Assembly: GCF_018271975.1 (NCBI RefSeq)
Contig: NZ_JAGUCN010000016.1
Coordinates: forward strand, 85,617 to 149,616
Direction: 5' to 3'
DNA: 64,000 nt
From: Carboxylicivirga mesophila
Lineage (GTDB): Bacteria; Bacteroidota; Bacteroidia; Bacteroidales; Marinilabiliaceae
Shown here: positions 1 to 8,754 of the stretch, in pieces
Layout: each line of letters starts with the position of its first letter
Position numbering within the stretch: the stretch's first letter is position 1
Translations under genes and position numbers: made by a program
Notes under the pieces: model-generated
Told to the model about the DNA's origin: nothing
What the model saw: only the letters and a program-made list of their open reading frames with translations
Database searches by the model: none

Positions 1-51
1 TGATTGTAATCATTTAGAGTTGTTTTACTGTTATAGTGAAATAGTACACTA

Positions 52-81
52 CAAATGTAAATGGATTTTTTTAATTTCCAA
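52..81 (-). promoter_or_regulatory. Bacteroidota-type promoter reading off the left edge
   Basis: Read on the minus strand, TTG (complement of CAA at 79-81) is followed after a 19-bp spacer by TACATTTG (complement of 52-59), matching the Bacteroidota primary-sigma consensus TTG-N19-21-TAnnTTTG. It would start transcription near position 45 and serve a gene lying outside the window to the left. Both elements and the spacer fit, so the match is good, but the target gene cannot be seen. Confidence 0.55.
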
Positions 82-220
82 ATGTTTTAAGTTGTTTTTC
101 TTAGTTTATGAGAATTAGCCATTTAATAGCATTGTGATATTCTAGTGAAATATGTCATTCGGTTTTGCTGGCATTTGACAAATCATTATTTTTCACAATT
201 ATTAAAAAAATCTACCCACT

Positions 221-1825
221 ATGAAACGTCGTGATTTTCTCTTGAGCTCTGTATTAAGCGCAGTCGGAATAAGCCTGTCTGCCTGTAGTAAACCTGGTCA
301 TACCGATCAAGCCAAGCGGGTTCATGCTGAGGATTTTCCACTATCAGATATAAGTGTTGTTGAACTACAGGAAAAGATGAAATCCGGCGAATTGACATCG
401 GAAGGCATAGTGCAATTGTACCTGAACCGCATTGAGCAGATAGATAAAAAGGGGCCAGGTATTAATGCAGTAGTTGAGATAAACCCGGATGCTACCAACA
501 TTGCCAGAAAGTTAGATGACGAACGTAAATTAGGGAATATACGTGGTCCTTTACACGGCATACCTGTTTTAATAAAAGAAAATATTGATACAGGCGACCA
601 GATGATAACCTCCGCCGGTTCCTTGGCTTTAAACAATCATCGGGCCAAGAAAGATGCGTATATCGTATCAAAGCTCAGGCAGGCAGGAGCTGTTATTCTA
701 GGTAAAACAAATTTAAGCGAATGGGCCAATTTTCGCTCTACCAACTCAAGCAGCGGGTGGAGCAGCCGAGGTGGTCAAACCCGCAATCCATACGTACTGG
801 ATCGCACGCCATGTGGCTCTTCATCAGGTTCGGCGGTGGCCGTAGCAGCTAACTTGGTACCTTTGGCCGTAGGCACAGAAACGGATGGCTCCATTGTATG
901 TCCATCAGGTATTAATGGTGTAGTGGGTATTAAGCCAACAGTTGGTTTGCTGTCACGCTCAGGCATTATTCCAATTTCTGATAGTCAGGACACAGCAGGG
1001 CCAATGGCTTGTTCCGTAAGAGATGCTGCCTTACTTTTAATGGCCATGGTGGGAGAGGATGAGGCGGATGCAGCCACCGCCAAACAGCCTGCACAGGCAG
1101 GTATCTATCTTAATTTTGATGATAATGTACTGTCGGGTGCGCGCATTGGTTATTTAAGTAAAAGCTCAGTTTTTGATAAGCGGGTTTCAGATATTATGAA
1201 TGAAGTGATTAACCTCTTAAAAGAAAAAGGAGCTGATGTGATTGAAGTGGAGTTGGCTGAGGAGGTAAATGAACTGGGGCAGTATGAATGGACCTTACTG
1301 CTGTGCGAATTCAAAGGTGGCCTGGAGAAGTATCTGAACTCGCATCCTGAATGTGGTTTTAGGTCGTTGGGCGAACTGATAGAGTTCAATAGAAAGAATG
1401 CTAATGATGTGATGTCATGGTTTGATCAAGAGATATTTGAAGCGGCTAATGCAACTAAGGGTTTAGATGATCCCAAATACAAAGAAGCAAAAGAAAAGTG
1501 CCTTGAGCTTTCGCGTGATAAAGGCATTGATAAATTGATGGCAGAGCATAAGCTGGATGCTATTATGGCTCCCACCAATGGGGCGGCATGGTGTATTGAT
1601 TATGTGAATGGCGATAACTTTGGTGGTGGTAGCTCGCAGTTAGCAGCTGTTTCGGGCTATCCGAGCATAACGGTGCCGGCCGGCAATATTAAAGGCTTGC
1701 CCATTGGGGTGTCCTTCTTTGGCTTGCCTTATACCGAAAGTCGTTTAATTCAGATAGCTCATTTGTATGAGAAGGTGAGCAAGAAGCGTTTACGACCTCA
1801 ATTTATTAATAGCTTGATTCAATAG
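221..1825 (+). CDS. Exported amidase-signature-family amidohydrolase (Tat/lipoprotein)
   Basis: Hydrolyses an amide bond; the substrate is unknown. The protein has 534 residues. The N-terminus carries a twin-arginine motif (KRRDFL, residues 2-7), a hydrophobic stretch and a lipobox LSAC with Cys22, so it is probably folded in the cytoplasm, exported by Tat and lipid-anchored. The amidase-signature core is visible: Lys in PVLIKEN (K119), a serine-rich GSSSGS loop (199-204) holding the cis-Ser, and TDGSI (221-225) with the likely nucleophile S224. This is the Ser-cisSer-Lys triad of GatA and fatty-acid-amide-hydrolase relatives. The length and exported N-terminus argue against GatA, which is cytoplasmic, and no gatB or gatC lies nearby. 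A damaged dgkA begins 3 bp downstream on the same strand. Confidence 0.88.
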   Translation: MKRRDFLLSSVLSAVGISLSACSKPGHTDQAKRVHAEDFPLSDISVVELQEKMKSGELTSEGIVQLYLNRIEQIDKKGPGINAVVEINPDATNIARKLDDERKLGNIRGPLHGIPVLIKENIDTGDQMITSAGSLALNNHRAKKDAYIVSKLRQAGAVILGKTNLSEWANFRSTNSSSGWSSRGGQTRNPYVLDRTPCGSSSGSAVAVAANLVPLAVGTETDGSIVCPSGINGVVGIKPTVGLLSRSGIIPISDSQDTAGPMACSVRDAALLLMAMVGEDEADAATAKQPAQAGIYLNFDDNVLSGARIGYLSKSSVFDKRVSDIMNEVINLLKEKGADVIEVELAEEVNELGQYEWTLLLCEFKGGLEKYLNSHPECGFRSLGELIEFNRKNANDVMSWFDQEIFEAANATKGLDDPKYKEAKEKCLELSRDKGIDKLMAEHKLDAIMAPTNGAAWCIDYVNGDNFGGGSSQLAAVSGYPSITVPAGNIKGLPIGVSFFGLPYTESRLIQIAHLYEKVSKKRLRPQFINSLIQ

Positions 1826-1827
1826 AA

Positions 1828-2194
1828 ATGGGTGCGCGGTTCTCCATTGCTAAGCGTTTTAGAAGTTTTAAGTTTGCCCTCAATGGCATAAAACCTGCTT
1901 AAGGAAGAGCATAATGCACGTATTCATCTTTTGGCAGCTGTGGGTGTGGTGTTGCTAGGGTTTTATTTTTCCCTTTCGTCACTAGAATGGGTGGCTGTTT
2001 TGCTTTGTATCGGATTTGTTTTTGCCATGGAACTCTTAAATTCAGCCATTGAGGCTTTGGCTGATTTTGTAAGTGTCGAACATCAGGCATTGATTAAAAA
2101 GGCCAAGGATATGGCTGCAGCTGCGGTTTTGGTCGCTGCATTAGTGGCTTTTGTGGTTGGCTTGTTAATTTTTTTACCAAAGATAATTTCATAA
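1828..2194 (+). pseudogene. dgkA: Diacylglycerol kinase (dgkA), frameshifted
   Basis: An ATG at 1828, 3 bp after the amidase stop, opens a frame reading MGARFSIAKRFRSFKFALNG and then IK, which stops at TAA 1900-1902. The family sequence resumes in another frame from about 1895 (LLKEEHNARIHLLAAVG, then three membrane segments and the catalytic-type stretch MELLNSAIEALADF) to 2194. Together the two parts make an almost complete small integral-membrane DgkA/UndK (about 120 residues), which phosphorylates diacylglycerol or undecaprenol. From remembered relatives, two bases seem missing around 1891-1895, turning one codon into a single base. It is either a real inactivating indel or a sequencing error. 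An internal restart at TTG 1931 would lack the first helix and conserved EEHNxRIH motif and is unlikely to work. Confidence 0.8.
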
Positions 2195-2222
2195 AAAAGG
2201 AGATGACTAAACAGCCATCTCC
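2193..2222 (-). terminator. Intrinsic terminator after typA
   Basis: GGAGATG (2199-2205) and CATCTCC (2216-2222) form a 7-bp stem with a 10-nt loop. On the minus strand the stem is followed by a run of six T, so it ends typA transcription 40 bp after its stop codon and insulates it from the convergent dgkA. Confidence 0.75.
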
Positions 2223-2261
2223 ATAGGGTTGCTAACCCGATAATCCAAAAATTACCGGTTA

Positions 2262-4058
2262 TTATTTAGTAGCTCTTTTACGTTCGTGTTCCAAAAGTAA
2301 TATTTTTCTTAAACGAATGTTAGAAGGAGTTACTTCAACGTACTCGTCTCCCTGAATATATTCCAGCGCTTCTTCCAAACTGAAGCGAATCGGAGGAGCT
2401 AGCTTGACTTTATCATCAGCACCAGATGAACGCATGTTGCTCATCTTTTTGGCCTTTGTTACGTTGATGGTTAAATCGCCTTCGCGATTGTTTTCACCAA
2501 CAACCTGTCCCATGTAAACTTCTTCCTGAGGCGCAATAAAGAATTTACCTCTATCTTGCAGTTTATCCATTCCATAGGCTATTGAAGTACCTGATTCAAT
2601 AACAATTAATGATCCATTGATGCGTTTCTCAATTGGACCTTTCCAAGGTTGGAATTCGATAAAGCGGTGTGCCATAATGGCCTCACCTTGTGTGGCAGTC
2701 AGCATATTGCTACGCAAGCCAATGATGCCTCGTGATGGAATATTGAATTCTAAATGAACACGATCGCCTTTTTTCTCCATCGATTTTAAATCACCTTTGC
2801 GCTGCGAAACCATTTCAATGGCTTTACCAGAGTGCTCTTCAGGTAAGTCAATGGTTAAATCTTCAACCGGTTCCAGTTTTTCACCAAATTCTTCTTTGAT
2901 GATTACACGTGGCTGACCAACTTGTAATTCGTAGCCTTCGCGACGCATGGTTTCAATCAGCACTGATAAGTGAAGCACGCCACGGCCATACACATTCCAC
3001 GCATCAGCAGATTCTGTTTCTTCCACACGCAAAGCCAGGTTTTTTTCCAGCTCTTTATCCAAACGCTCTTTAATGTGGCGCGAGGTAACGTATTTACCAT
3101 CCTTACCAAAGAAAGGTGAGTTGTTAATGGTGAACAGCATACTCATCGTTGGCTCGTCAATTGCGATTGGTTCCAGTGGCTCCGGATTCTCAAAATCAGC
3201 AATGGTATCACCAATGTCGAATCCTTCAACTCCAATCAGTGCGCAAAGCTCACCACATGTAACCTGTTCAACTTTAGTCCGCCCTAAGCCATCAAATACA
3301 TTCAGTTCTTTAATGCGCGTGCGCGTGATGCTGCCATCACGCTTTACAAGGCTCACATCCTGGTTTACTTTTAGCTCGCCACGGTGCAAGCGGCCAATAG
3401 CGATACGACCTAAATACTTACTGTGATCAAGTGAAGTAATTTGAAGTTGAGGTGTTCCTTTATTGTATTCCGGTGCCGGTATGTGCTCAATAATTGCATC
3501 AAAAATGGCTTCAATATTGTCAGTTTTCTTTTTCCAGTCGGTGCTCATCCAGTTTTCTTTGGCTGAACCATAAACCGATGGAAAATCCAGCTGGTCTTCA
3601 GTGGCATCCAGTGAAAACATTAAATCAAATACATCTTCGTGAACTTCTTCTGGACGGCAGTTGGGCTTATCTACCTTGTTGATAACCACAATTGGTTTCA
3701 AGCCAAGTGCAATGGCTTTTTGTAGTACAAATCGGGTCTGAGGCATAGGACCTTCAAAGGCATCAACCAGTAGCAGTACACCATCGGCCATGTTTAATAC
3801 TCGTTCAACCTCGCCTCCAAAATCGGAGTGACCAGGGGTGTCAATGATGTTAATTTTAACATCATTCCACATTACCGACACGTTTTTAGATAGAATCGTG
3901 ATGCCGCGCTCACGCTCCAAATCATTATTGTCCATTATGAGCTCACCAACTTCCTGGTGCTCTTTAAACAGCTTACCGGCCATTAACATCTTGTCAACCA
4001 GTGTAGTTTTGCCGTGGTCAACGTGTGCGATGATGGCTACGTTTCTAATCTCTTGCAT
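2262..4058 (-). CDS. typA: Translational GTPase TypA/BipA
   Basis: Ribosome-associated GTPase of the EF-G/LepA superfamily, involved in stress, low temperature and 50S assembly. The GTPase motifs are in order near the N-terminus: [10 protein letters not shown] (G1), RERGITI (G2), DTPGHSD (G3), NKVD (G4) and GSAK (G5), followed by EF-Tu domain 2, EF-G-like C-terminal domains and the BipA-specific tail. The frame is open further upstream to 4274, but the correct start is the ATG at 4058, giving [16 protein letters not shown] and the normal 599 residues. A longer protein would start inside cobB and run through the -7 promoter box at 4080-4087. It is divergent from cobB and ends in its own terminator. 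Confidence 0.97.
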   Translation of the reverse strand: MQEIRNVAIIAHVDHGKTTLVDKMLMAGKLFKEHQEVGELIMDNNDLERERGITILSKNVSVMWNDVKINIIDTPGHSDFGGEVERVLNMADGVLLLVDAFEGPMPQTRFVLQKAIALGLKPIVVINKVDKPNCRPEEVHEDVFDLMFSLDATEDQLDFPSVYGSAKENWMSTDWKKKTDNIEAIFDAIIEHIPAPEYNKGTPQLQITSLDHSKYLGRIAIGRLHRGELKVNQDVSLVKRDGSITRTRIKELNVFDGLGRTKVEQVTCGELCALIGVEGFDIGDTIADFENPEPLEPIAIDEPTMSMLFTINNSPFFGKDGKYVTSRHIKERLDKELEKNLALRVEETESADAWNVYGRGVLHLSVLIETMRREGYELQVGQPRVIIKEEFGEKLEPVEDLTIDLPEEHSGKAIEMVSQRKGDLKSMEKKGDRVHLEFNIPSRGIIGLRSNMLTATQGEAIMAHRFIEFQPWKGPIEKRINGSLIVIESGTSIAYGMDKLQDRGKFFIAPQEEVYMGQVVGENNREGDLTINVTKAKKMSNMRSSGADDKVKLAPPIRFSLEEALEYIQGDEYVEVTPSNIRLRKILLLEHERKRATK

Positions 4059-4079
4059 AGCTAAAATCCAAATGAGCCG

Positions 4080-4087
4080 CAAAGGTA
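4080..4087 (-). promoter_or_regulatory. -7 promoter box of typA
   Basis: CAAAGGTA on the plus strand is TACCTTTG on the minus strand, a full TAnnTTTG match about 22 bp before the typA start codon. No good TTG -33 element sits at 19-21 bp (only CTG, the complement of CAG at 4106-4108, after 18 bp). It supports the short typA start. Confidence 0.5.
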
Positions 4088-4174
4088 CTGCTATTTTTTG
4101 GGATACAGCATCATACGATGTTAAAAAAGACATGAAGGTTTTAAATATTGAGAATGATTCGTAGCGGATTTCTC

Positions 4175-4182
4175 TATCTTTG
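4175..4182 (+). promoter_or_regulatory. -7 promoter box of cobB
   Basis: TATCTTTG matches TAnnTTTG 31 bp before the cobB ATG. The nearest TTG upstream (4148-4150) is 24 bp away, longer than usual, so promoter strength is uncertain. With the typA box it forms a divergent promoter region of about 100 bp. Confidence 0.45.
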
Positions 4183-4213
4183 GTGCGTAGAAGCTGTAAC
4201 AAATACCTAACTA

Positions 4214-5539
4214 ATGAAGCATTCTTTTTTAATAGCGGCACCATCCAGTAATTCTGGAAAAACCATGGTGACACTTGGCCTTATTAAGGCTCTTCGGAAT
4301 CTTAACTTCAATATCCAACCCTTCAAATGTGGTCCTGACTATATTGATCCTTTGCACCATAGCCAGGTCGCTGGCGCCCAATCCTATAATTTAGATGTTT
4401 GGATGTCGGATGAAGCGCATATAAATGCTGTGTATGGTGAGCAAATGCAAAAGTCCGACATAGGCATTGTTGAAGGTGTTATGGGATTGTTTGATGGTGC
4501 TAAAAAGGATGCAGGTAGTTCAGCAGAAATAGCACGTATTCTTGATTTGCCGGTAGTGTTAGTGGTTAATGCCGCAGCAACAGCTTATTCTGTTGCACCT
4601 TTGCTGTATGGTTTTAAAAATTTCAATAAAAACATTAGGGTTGAGGGCGTTATCTTTAATAAGGTGTCGGGCGATTCTCATTATCAGTTTTTAAAGGAAG
4701 CAGCAGACGATGCTGGTGTTGTTGCTTTAGGATATATACCAAAAAATGATAAGTTGACGCTGGAATCGCGCCATTTGGGCTTGTCGTTAACCGAGAATGA
4801 TCAGTTGCTTTTGGCGGTTGATGAAGCGGCAAAGCTAATTGAGCAACACGTCAGCCTGGAGCGTTTGTTACAGATCACTAAAAAGGAAACTGTTTCAGTT
4901 AGCAACGAAGAAAGACCCGTGCGTAAAAAAAGGATTAGGATTGCTATTGCCCGAGATGAGGCATTTAATTTTATGTATCCGGCCAATATTGATCGACTAA
5001 AAGAAATAGGTGAGGTTATATATTTTAGTCCATTGTATGACAATAATATACCAGAATGTGAATTGCTTTGGTTTCCGGGTGGTTACCCTGAGTTATATGC
5101 ACCCCAATTGGCAGCAAATACTGATATGTTGAATGCCATCAGACGATTTGAGAAGTCGGGCGGCAGGATTGTAGCTGAGTGCGGAGGGATGATGTACTTG
5201 GGTAAATCAGTTGAAGTAAAAGATTGCTCGGTTTATCCAATGCTTGGCCTAATTGGCTATGAAACTTCATTAAGAAACATGAAGCTAAAGTTGGGGTATC
5301 GATCTGTTGAGTTTGATGGGCAGGTGTTTAAGGGGCATGAGTTTCACTATTCAACAGTCAGCAACGACTGTGATGACAAGGCTGATGCCTTGGTTCAAAC
5401 TGCCAGAGGTGCAACGGCAGACATGGCCATCTATCGTACAGACAATATTTGGGCGTCCTATTTTCATATCTATCTTGGTGAAAAGGATAAGATGGATAAC
5501 TTTATACAAATGATATTGAAAGGCATTTTACCCATGTGA
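4214..5539 (+). CDS. cbiA: Cobyrinate a,c-diamide synthase CobB/CbiA
   Basis: Glutamine- and ATP-dependent amidation of the a and c carboxylates of cobyrinate in cobalamin synthesis. The 441-residue protein has an N-terminal dethiobiotin-synthetase-like ATPase domain (APSSNSGKTMVTLGL, then CGPDYIDP and EGVMGLFDG) and a C-terminal class I glutamine amidotransferase domain. The nucleophile is C323 in AECGGMMYLG, and the likely catalytic His is in GHEFHYST near residue 376. It stands alone: no other corrin gene is in the window and no cobalamin riboswitch was recognised in the 155-bp upstream region, so the rest of the pathway must be elsewhere. It converges on ttcA with a 14-bp gap. CobQ/CbiP is less likely because of the length and the GPDYIDP signature. 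Confidence 0.92.
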   Translation: MKHSFLIAAPSSNSGKTMVTLGLIKALRNLNFNIQPFKCGPDYIDPLHHSQVAGAQSYNLDVWMSDEAHINAVYGEQMQKSDIGIVEGVMGLFDGAKKDAGSSAEIARILDLPVVLVVNAAATAYSVAPLLYGFKNFNKNIRVEGVIFNKVSGDSHYQFLKEAADDAGVVALGYIPKNDKLTLESRHLGLSLTENDQLLLAVDEAAKLIEQHVSLERLLQITKKETVSVSNEERPVRKKRIRIAIARDEAFNFMYPANIDRLKEIGEVIYFSPLYDNNIPECELLWFPGGYPELYAPQLAANTDMLNAIRRFEKSGGRIVAECGGMMYLGKSVEVKDCSVYPMLGLIGYETSLRNMKLKLGYRSVEFDGQVFKGHEFHYSTVSNDCDDKADALVQTARGATADMAIYRTDNIWASYFHIYLGEKDKMDNFIQMILKGILPM

Positions 5540-5553
5540 ATTGCTTGTCCAAC

Positions 5554-6294
5554 CTAGGGCAGGTACTCAAAATCAATTTTCTTCATCGAGTTAAAGATGT
5601 TAATGCGCGCTTTAGGATTAATGCTGGTCATTTGATCAATTATTCTGCGTGCCTTAAGCCGGATAGTATGATCTTCATATGGGCATTCACGTTTTAATGA
5701 CTGAAATCCCTGAAGGGTAGCATAGTATTTCATTTCTTCATTGGTTAACAGGGTTAAGGGGCGGATTACCTTAAGTTTATTTTCAAACATATCAAGACTG
5801 GCCGGGATGGAAGAAATGTTGGCATGCTGAGCCATGTTCATTACCAAAGTCTCAACAGCATCATCCAGGTGATGACCAAATGCGAGAGTTTTAATGCCAA
5901 GGGAATGAGTAAGCTTAAAAAGTTCTTTTCTGCGATTTCTTGAACAAGCAAAACAAGGCTTCTTCTTGCCAGCTGTTTCCAGGTTGGCCCTTGTTGTAAC
6001 CAGGTGTAGGGTAACATTCAGTTCAGTGCAGAATGATTGCAACCAGTCAACATCAATCTGGTAAGGCACGTCTTCTGTAATGATATGTGCTGCGTGTAAT
6101 TTGTAATCAATGGGCAGTCCCTTACGTCTGTTGGATAGGATCTCTAAAAGGGCCAGACTGTCTTTGCCACCCGAAACGGCTACCATCACTTTATCATCGG
6201 CCTCTATCATTTGATATTGATTAATGGCTTTCCCTGCAGTTTGTCTGACTTTTTGTATAAATGCCTGCTCTTGTTTTGTGTGCTTTTTCAACAT
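5554..6294 (-). CDS. ttcA: TtcA-family tRNA thiolation protein (PP-loop ATPase)
   Basis: Probably 2-thiolates cytidine 32 in tRNA using an Fe-S cluster and ATP. The 246 residues contain the PP-loop VAVSGGKDSLALLEIL, the CFACSRNRRKELF cysteine pair (C-x2-C), the LAFGHHLDDAVETLVMN segment and a third candidate cysteine in KRECPYED, the arrangement seen in TtcA. It is shorter than the E. coli enzyme (about 310) but typical for the compact Bacteroidota type. TilS is excluded by the CxxC motif and the lack of its C-terminal domain. The minus-strand box TATCTTTG (complement of 6299-6306) lies just upstream of the start codon and is a plausible -7 element. Confidence 0.85.
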   Translation of the reverse strand: MLKKHTKQEQAFIQKVRQTAGKAINQYQMIEADDKVMVAVSGGKDSLALLEILSNRRKGLPIDYKLHAAHIITEDVPYQIDVDWLQSFCTELNVTLHLVTTRANLETAGKKKPCFACSRNRRKELFKLTHSLGIKTLAFGHHLDDAVETLVMNMAQHANISSIPASLDMFENKLKVIRPLTLLTNEEMKYYATLQGFQSLKRECPYEDHTIRLKARRIIDQMTSINPKARINIFNSMKKIDFEYLP

Positions 6295-6368
6295 GTTGCA
6301 AAGATAAAATAAATCCGATTTTAGCTACTTCAGACTTTGTTTATGCCCAGTATGTGCGCTGTGAAGTC

Positions 6369-6399
6369 TTGCGCGTGAGTGATTGTTTCAATACCTTTC
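6369..6399 (+). promoter_or_regulatory. Possible promoter of the glsA-porin operon
   Basis: TTG (6369-6371), a 20-bp spacer and TACCTTTC (6392-6399) resemble the Bacteroidota promoter with one mismatch, the last G of the -7 box. It lies 40 bp before the glutaminase start. No other candidate in the 144-bp gap fits better. Confidence 0.35.
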
Positions 6400-6438
6400 C
6401 GGAAAATTGTAGTAAAATAATTCCCTATCTTAATTATT

Positions 6439-7473
6439 ATGATGAAGAGAACTTACCTGGGACTACTAGTGTTATGTTTGTCTTTGACACTGGTAAATGC
6501 ACAGGTTGAAAAAAGCCCTGTTGTGCCCGATTATAATAAGCTGCAACAGATTATTGATGAAGCGTATGAGCTGTTCGAGAATGATTCAGCCGGTGCTCCG
6601 GCCGATTATATACCTGAATTGGCGAGAGTTGAACCTGACTTGTTTGGCATTAGTGTGGTCACTGTTGATGGGCGTGTATTTAGTGCAGGTGATGTTGAGC
6701 ATTATTTTTCTATTCAGTCTATTTCTAAGGTGTTTACCCTCGCCATGGTAATGGAACAACTCGGTCAACAGGCTATTTTAGAAAAGCTAGGTGCTGAACC
6801 TACTGGCTTGCCTTTTAATTCCGTTACGGCTATTGAGCAACAGGCCACAAGGGTTGGAAATCCATTGGTTAATGCGGGTGCGATTGCCACCACCAGTCTA
6901 TTGGAAGGTAAATCTCAAGCTGTCAAATGGAAGAGTATTCTTGCTTTTTATAGTGCTTGTGCAGGCGAAGAGTTGGAGCTACTCAAAGATATTTATAACT
7001 CTGAAGCTGCCACTAATGGTAGAAATCAAGCAATAGCCCGCCTGCTGGATGCCTATGGAGTAATGTATGACGATCCGGAGAAGGCTGTAGATGTATATAC
7101 GCGCCAGTGCTCTGTTGGAATAACGACTAAGCAGCTGGCTGCTATGGGGGCAACGTTAGCTGCCGGTGGAATTAATCCGTTTACTGGTGTTGAGGTGATG
7201 AATGCCGAAAATATCCCTCAGATATTATCAATCATGCTGTCGTGTGGTATGTATGATTATTCCGGAACATGGTCGTACCTGACAGGTTTGCCTGCTAAAA
7301 GCGGAGTGGGAGGTGGTATTGTGGCTGTTGTACCCGGGAAAGGTGCCATTGCTGCTTTTTCACCTCGGTTAGATACAGCTGGTAATAGTATTCGTGCACA
7401 AAAGGCAATAGCCTATATTTCTCAGCAGCTGAATATTAATATTTTTGATCCACAATCGGTAGGTGTAGAATAA
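6439..7473 (+). CDS. glsA: Exported glutaminase (serine-dependent beta-lactamase fold)
   Basis: Hydrolyses L-glutamine to glutamate and ammonia. The 344-residue protein has the glutaminase motifs FSIQSISKVF (catalytic S94-x-x-K97), RVGNPLVNAGAIATTSLL, the conserved NGRNQAIARLL and CSVGITTKQLAAMGATLA, and a C-terminal PAKSGVGGGI. It begins with a clear Sec signal peptide (MMKRTYLGLLVLCLSLTLVN, cleavage near A21-Q22), which standard cytoplasmic bacterial glutaminases lack, so it should act in the periplasm. A DcaP-like porin follows after 3 bp, suggesting that porin entry of a substrate and its deamidation are coupled. Either ATG 6439 or ATG 6442 may be the start. Confidence 0.93.
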   Translation: MMKRTYLGLLVLCLSLTLVNAQVEKSPVVPDYNKLQQIIDEAYELFENDSAGAPADYIPELARVEPDLFGISVVTVDGRVFSAGDVEHYFSIQSISKVFTLAMVMEQLGQQAILEKLGAEPTGLPFNSVTAIEQQATRVGNPLVNAGAIATTSLLEGKSQAVKWKSILAFYSACAGEELELLKDIYNSEAATNGRNQAIARLLDAYGVMYDDPEKAVDVYTRQCSVGITTKQLAAMGATLAAGGINPFTGVEVMNAENIPQILSIMLSCGMYDYSGTWSYLTGLPAKSGVGGGIVAVVPGKGAIAAFSPRLDTAGNSIRAQKAIAYISQQLNINIFDPQSVGVE

Positions 7474-7476
7474 GCT

Positions 7477-8685
7477 ATGGATAAAATAAAAATGATAGTC
7501 CGTTACGCATCGGTTGTTCTATTGTCTCTTGCACCTATGTTTGCCAATGGTCAGGATGATGCATTAACGCTGAGGATGTATGGCCATGCTATGCTGGATA
7601 TGGGTTATAACTTTCATCAGATTAATCCTGATTGGAGTGACGTGGTTCGACCTTCTCAGCTGCCTTCTTTTAAAAATGAATACGGAGCGAATGGTAATAC
7701 ATACTTTGGGGTGCGGCAAACTCGCTTTGGTGTTGAAAGTGTTGTTCCCAATTCTATGGGTAAACTTAAGGTTTTGTTTGAGTTTGAGTTGATGGGAACG
7801 GGCGTGGATGCCGGACAAACAACTTTTCGACTCAGGCATGCCTATGGGGAGTTGGGGCAGTTTGGCGCCGGACAATACTGGAGTCCTTTTATGGATATTG
7901 ACGTATTTCCAAATACACTCGAATACTGGGGGCCTTCTGGCATGGTGTTTTTTAGAAATATCCAGTTTCGCTGGATGCCATTAAAGGGGAAAAATAAACT
8001 GACTTTTGCATTGGAGCGGCCTGGGGCTAGCGCTGATGGTGGTATATATGCCGATAAAATACAGCTGCGCAATGTGCATTTCCGATTTCCTGTGCCCGAT
8101 TTCTCTGCCGAATTTCGCAAGAAATTCTCATGGGGATATCTCGAAATGGCCACTATGCTCCGGTACATTGAGTGGGAAGATATTGAACCGGACGATAATA
8201 TCAACTTGTCTGATAATGCCATTGGATGGGGCGTTAATCTTAGTTCTAACGTGCATTTTTCTGCTTCAACAACTGGTCGATTTCAAGTGGTCTATGGCAA
8301 AGGAATACAAAACTATATGAATGATGGAGGCACAGATATAGGTATCGCACATAACATTGATGATGAATCGAAACCGATTAAAGGAGTTGCTCAACCAGTT
8401 TTAGGTGTTGTGGCGTTTGTAGATCAACAATGGACGGAGAAATTTACATCATCAGCAGGTTTTTCACTTTTGGATATTGACCATGCCGATGCCCAGGCAC
8501 CCGATACGTATGCACAAGGGCAATATGCTCTGGCTAATCTACTTTATCATCCTGTTGAGAATGTGGTGACAGGTGTTGAATTGCAATATGGAAAACGGAA
8601 AAACTATTCTGATGGCTTTACATCTGATTTAGTTAAAGTTCAGTTTTCTTTTAAGTATATCTTTTCCGCCAATATGAGAAGGTAA
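7477..8685 (+). CDS. DcaP-like outer-membrane porin
   Basis: 402-residue beta-barrel protein with a signal peptide (hydrophobic to about residue 23, cleavage near ANG-Q). Alternating amphipathic strands, the segment GQYWSPFMDIDVFPNTLEYW after a long strand hairpin, and the conserved tail of short strands resemble DcaP/porin-superfamily trimeric channels for small acids. It starts 3 bp after the glutaminase stop, so the two are almost surely cotranscribed; the pair may take up and process glutamine or a related amide. The porin family call rests on motif resemblance only, and the substrate is unknown. A terminator follows at 8713. Confidence 0.7.
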   Translation: MDKIKMIVRYASVVLLSLAPMFANGQDDALTLRMYGHAMLDMGYNFHQINPDWSDVVRPSQLPSFKNEYGANGNTYFGVRQTRFGVESVVPNSMGKLKVLFEFELMGTGVDAGQTTFRLRHAYGELGQFGAGQYWSPFMDIDVFPNTLEYWGPSGMVFFRNIQFRWMPLKGKNKLTFALERPGASADGGIYADKIQLRNVHFRFPVPDFSAEFRKKFSWGYLEMATMLRYIEWEDIEPDDNINLSDNAIGWGVNLSSNVHFSASTTGRFQVVYGKGIQNYMNDGGTDIGIAHNIDDESKPIKGVAQPVLGVVAFVDQQWTEKFTSSAGFSLLDIDHADAQAPDTYAQGQYALANLLYHPVENVVTGVELQYGKRKNYSDGFTSDLVKVQFSFKYIFSANMRR

Positions 8686-8712
8686 GGTTATTGTAATGGT
8701 TGTTTATTATTT

Positions 8713-8739
8713 AGAGAAGTCGTTGTGCTTCTCTTTTTT
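8713..8739 (+). terminator. Intrinsic terminator after the glsA-porin operon
   Basis: AGAGAAG (8713-8719), an 8-nt loop and CTTCTCT (8728-8734) form a perfect 7-bp stem followed by further T residues. It lies 28 bp after the porin stop codon and separates the operon from the YdeI-like gene. Confidence 0.75.
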
Positions 8740-8754
8740 GTTTGAGAACTTTGG

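Noticed and set aside
4059..4213. Cobalamin riboswitch upstream of cbiA
   Set aside because: Space of 155 bp without the conserved B12-box or stems.
4059..4274. N-terminal extension of typA by 72 residues
   Set aside because: It overlaps the cobB start, runs through the -7 box at 4080-4087 and lacks family similarity; ATG 4058 gives the normal N-terminus.
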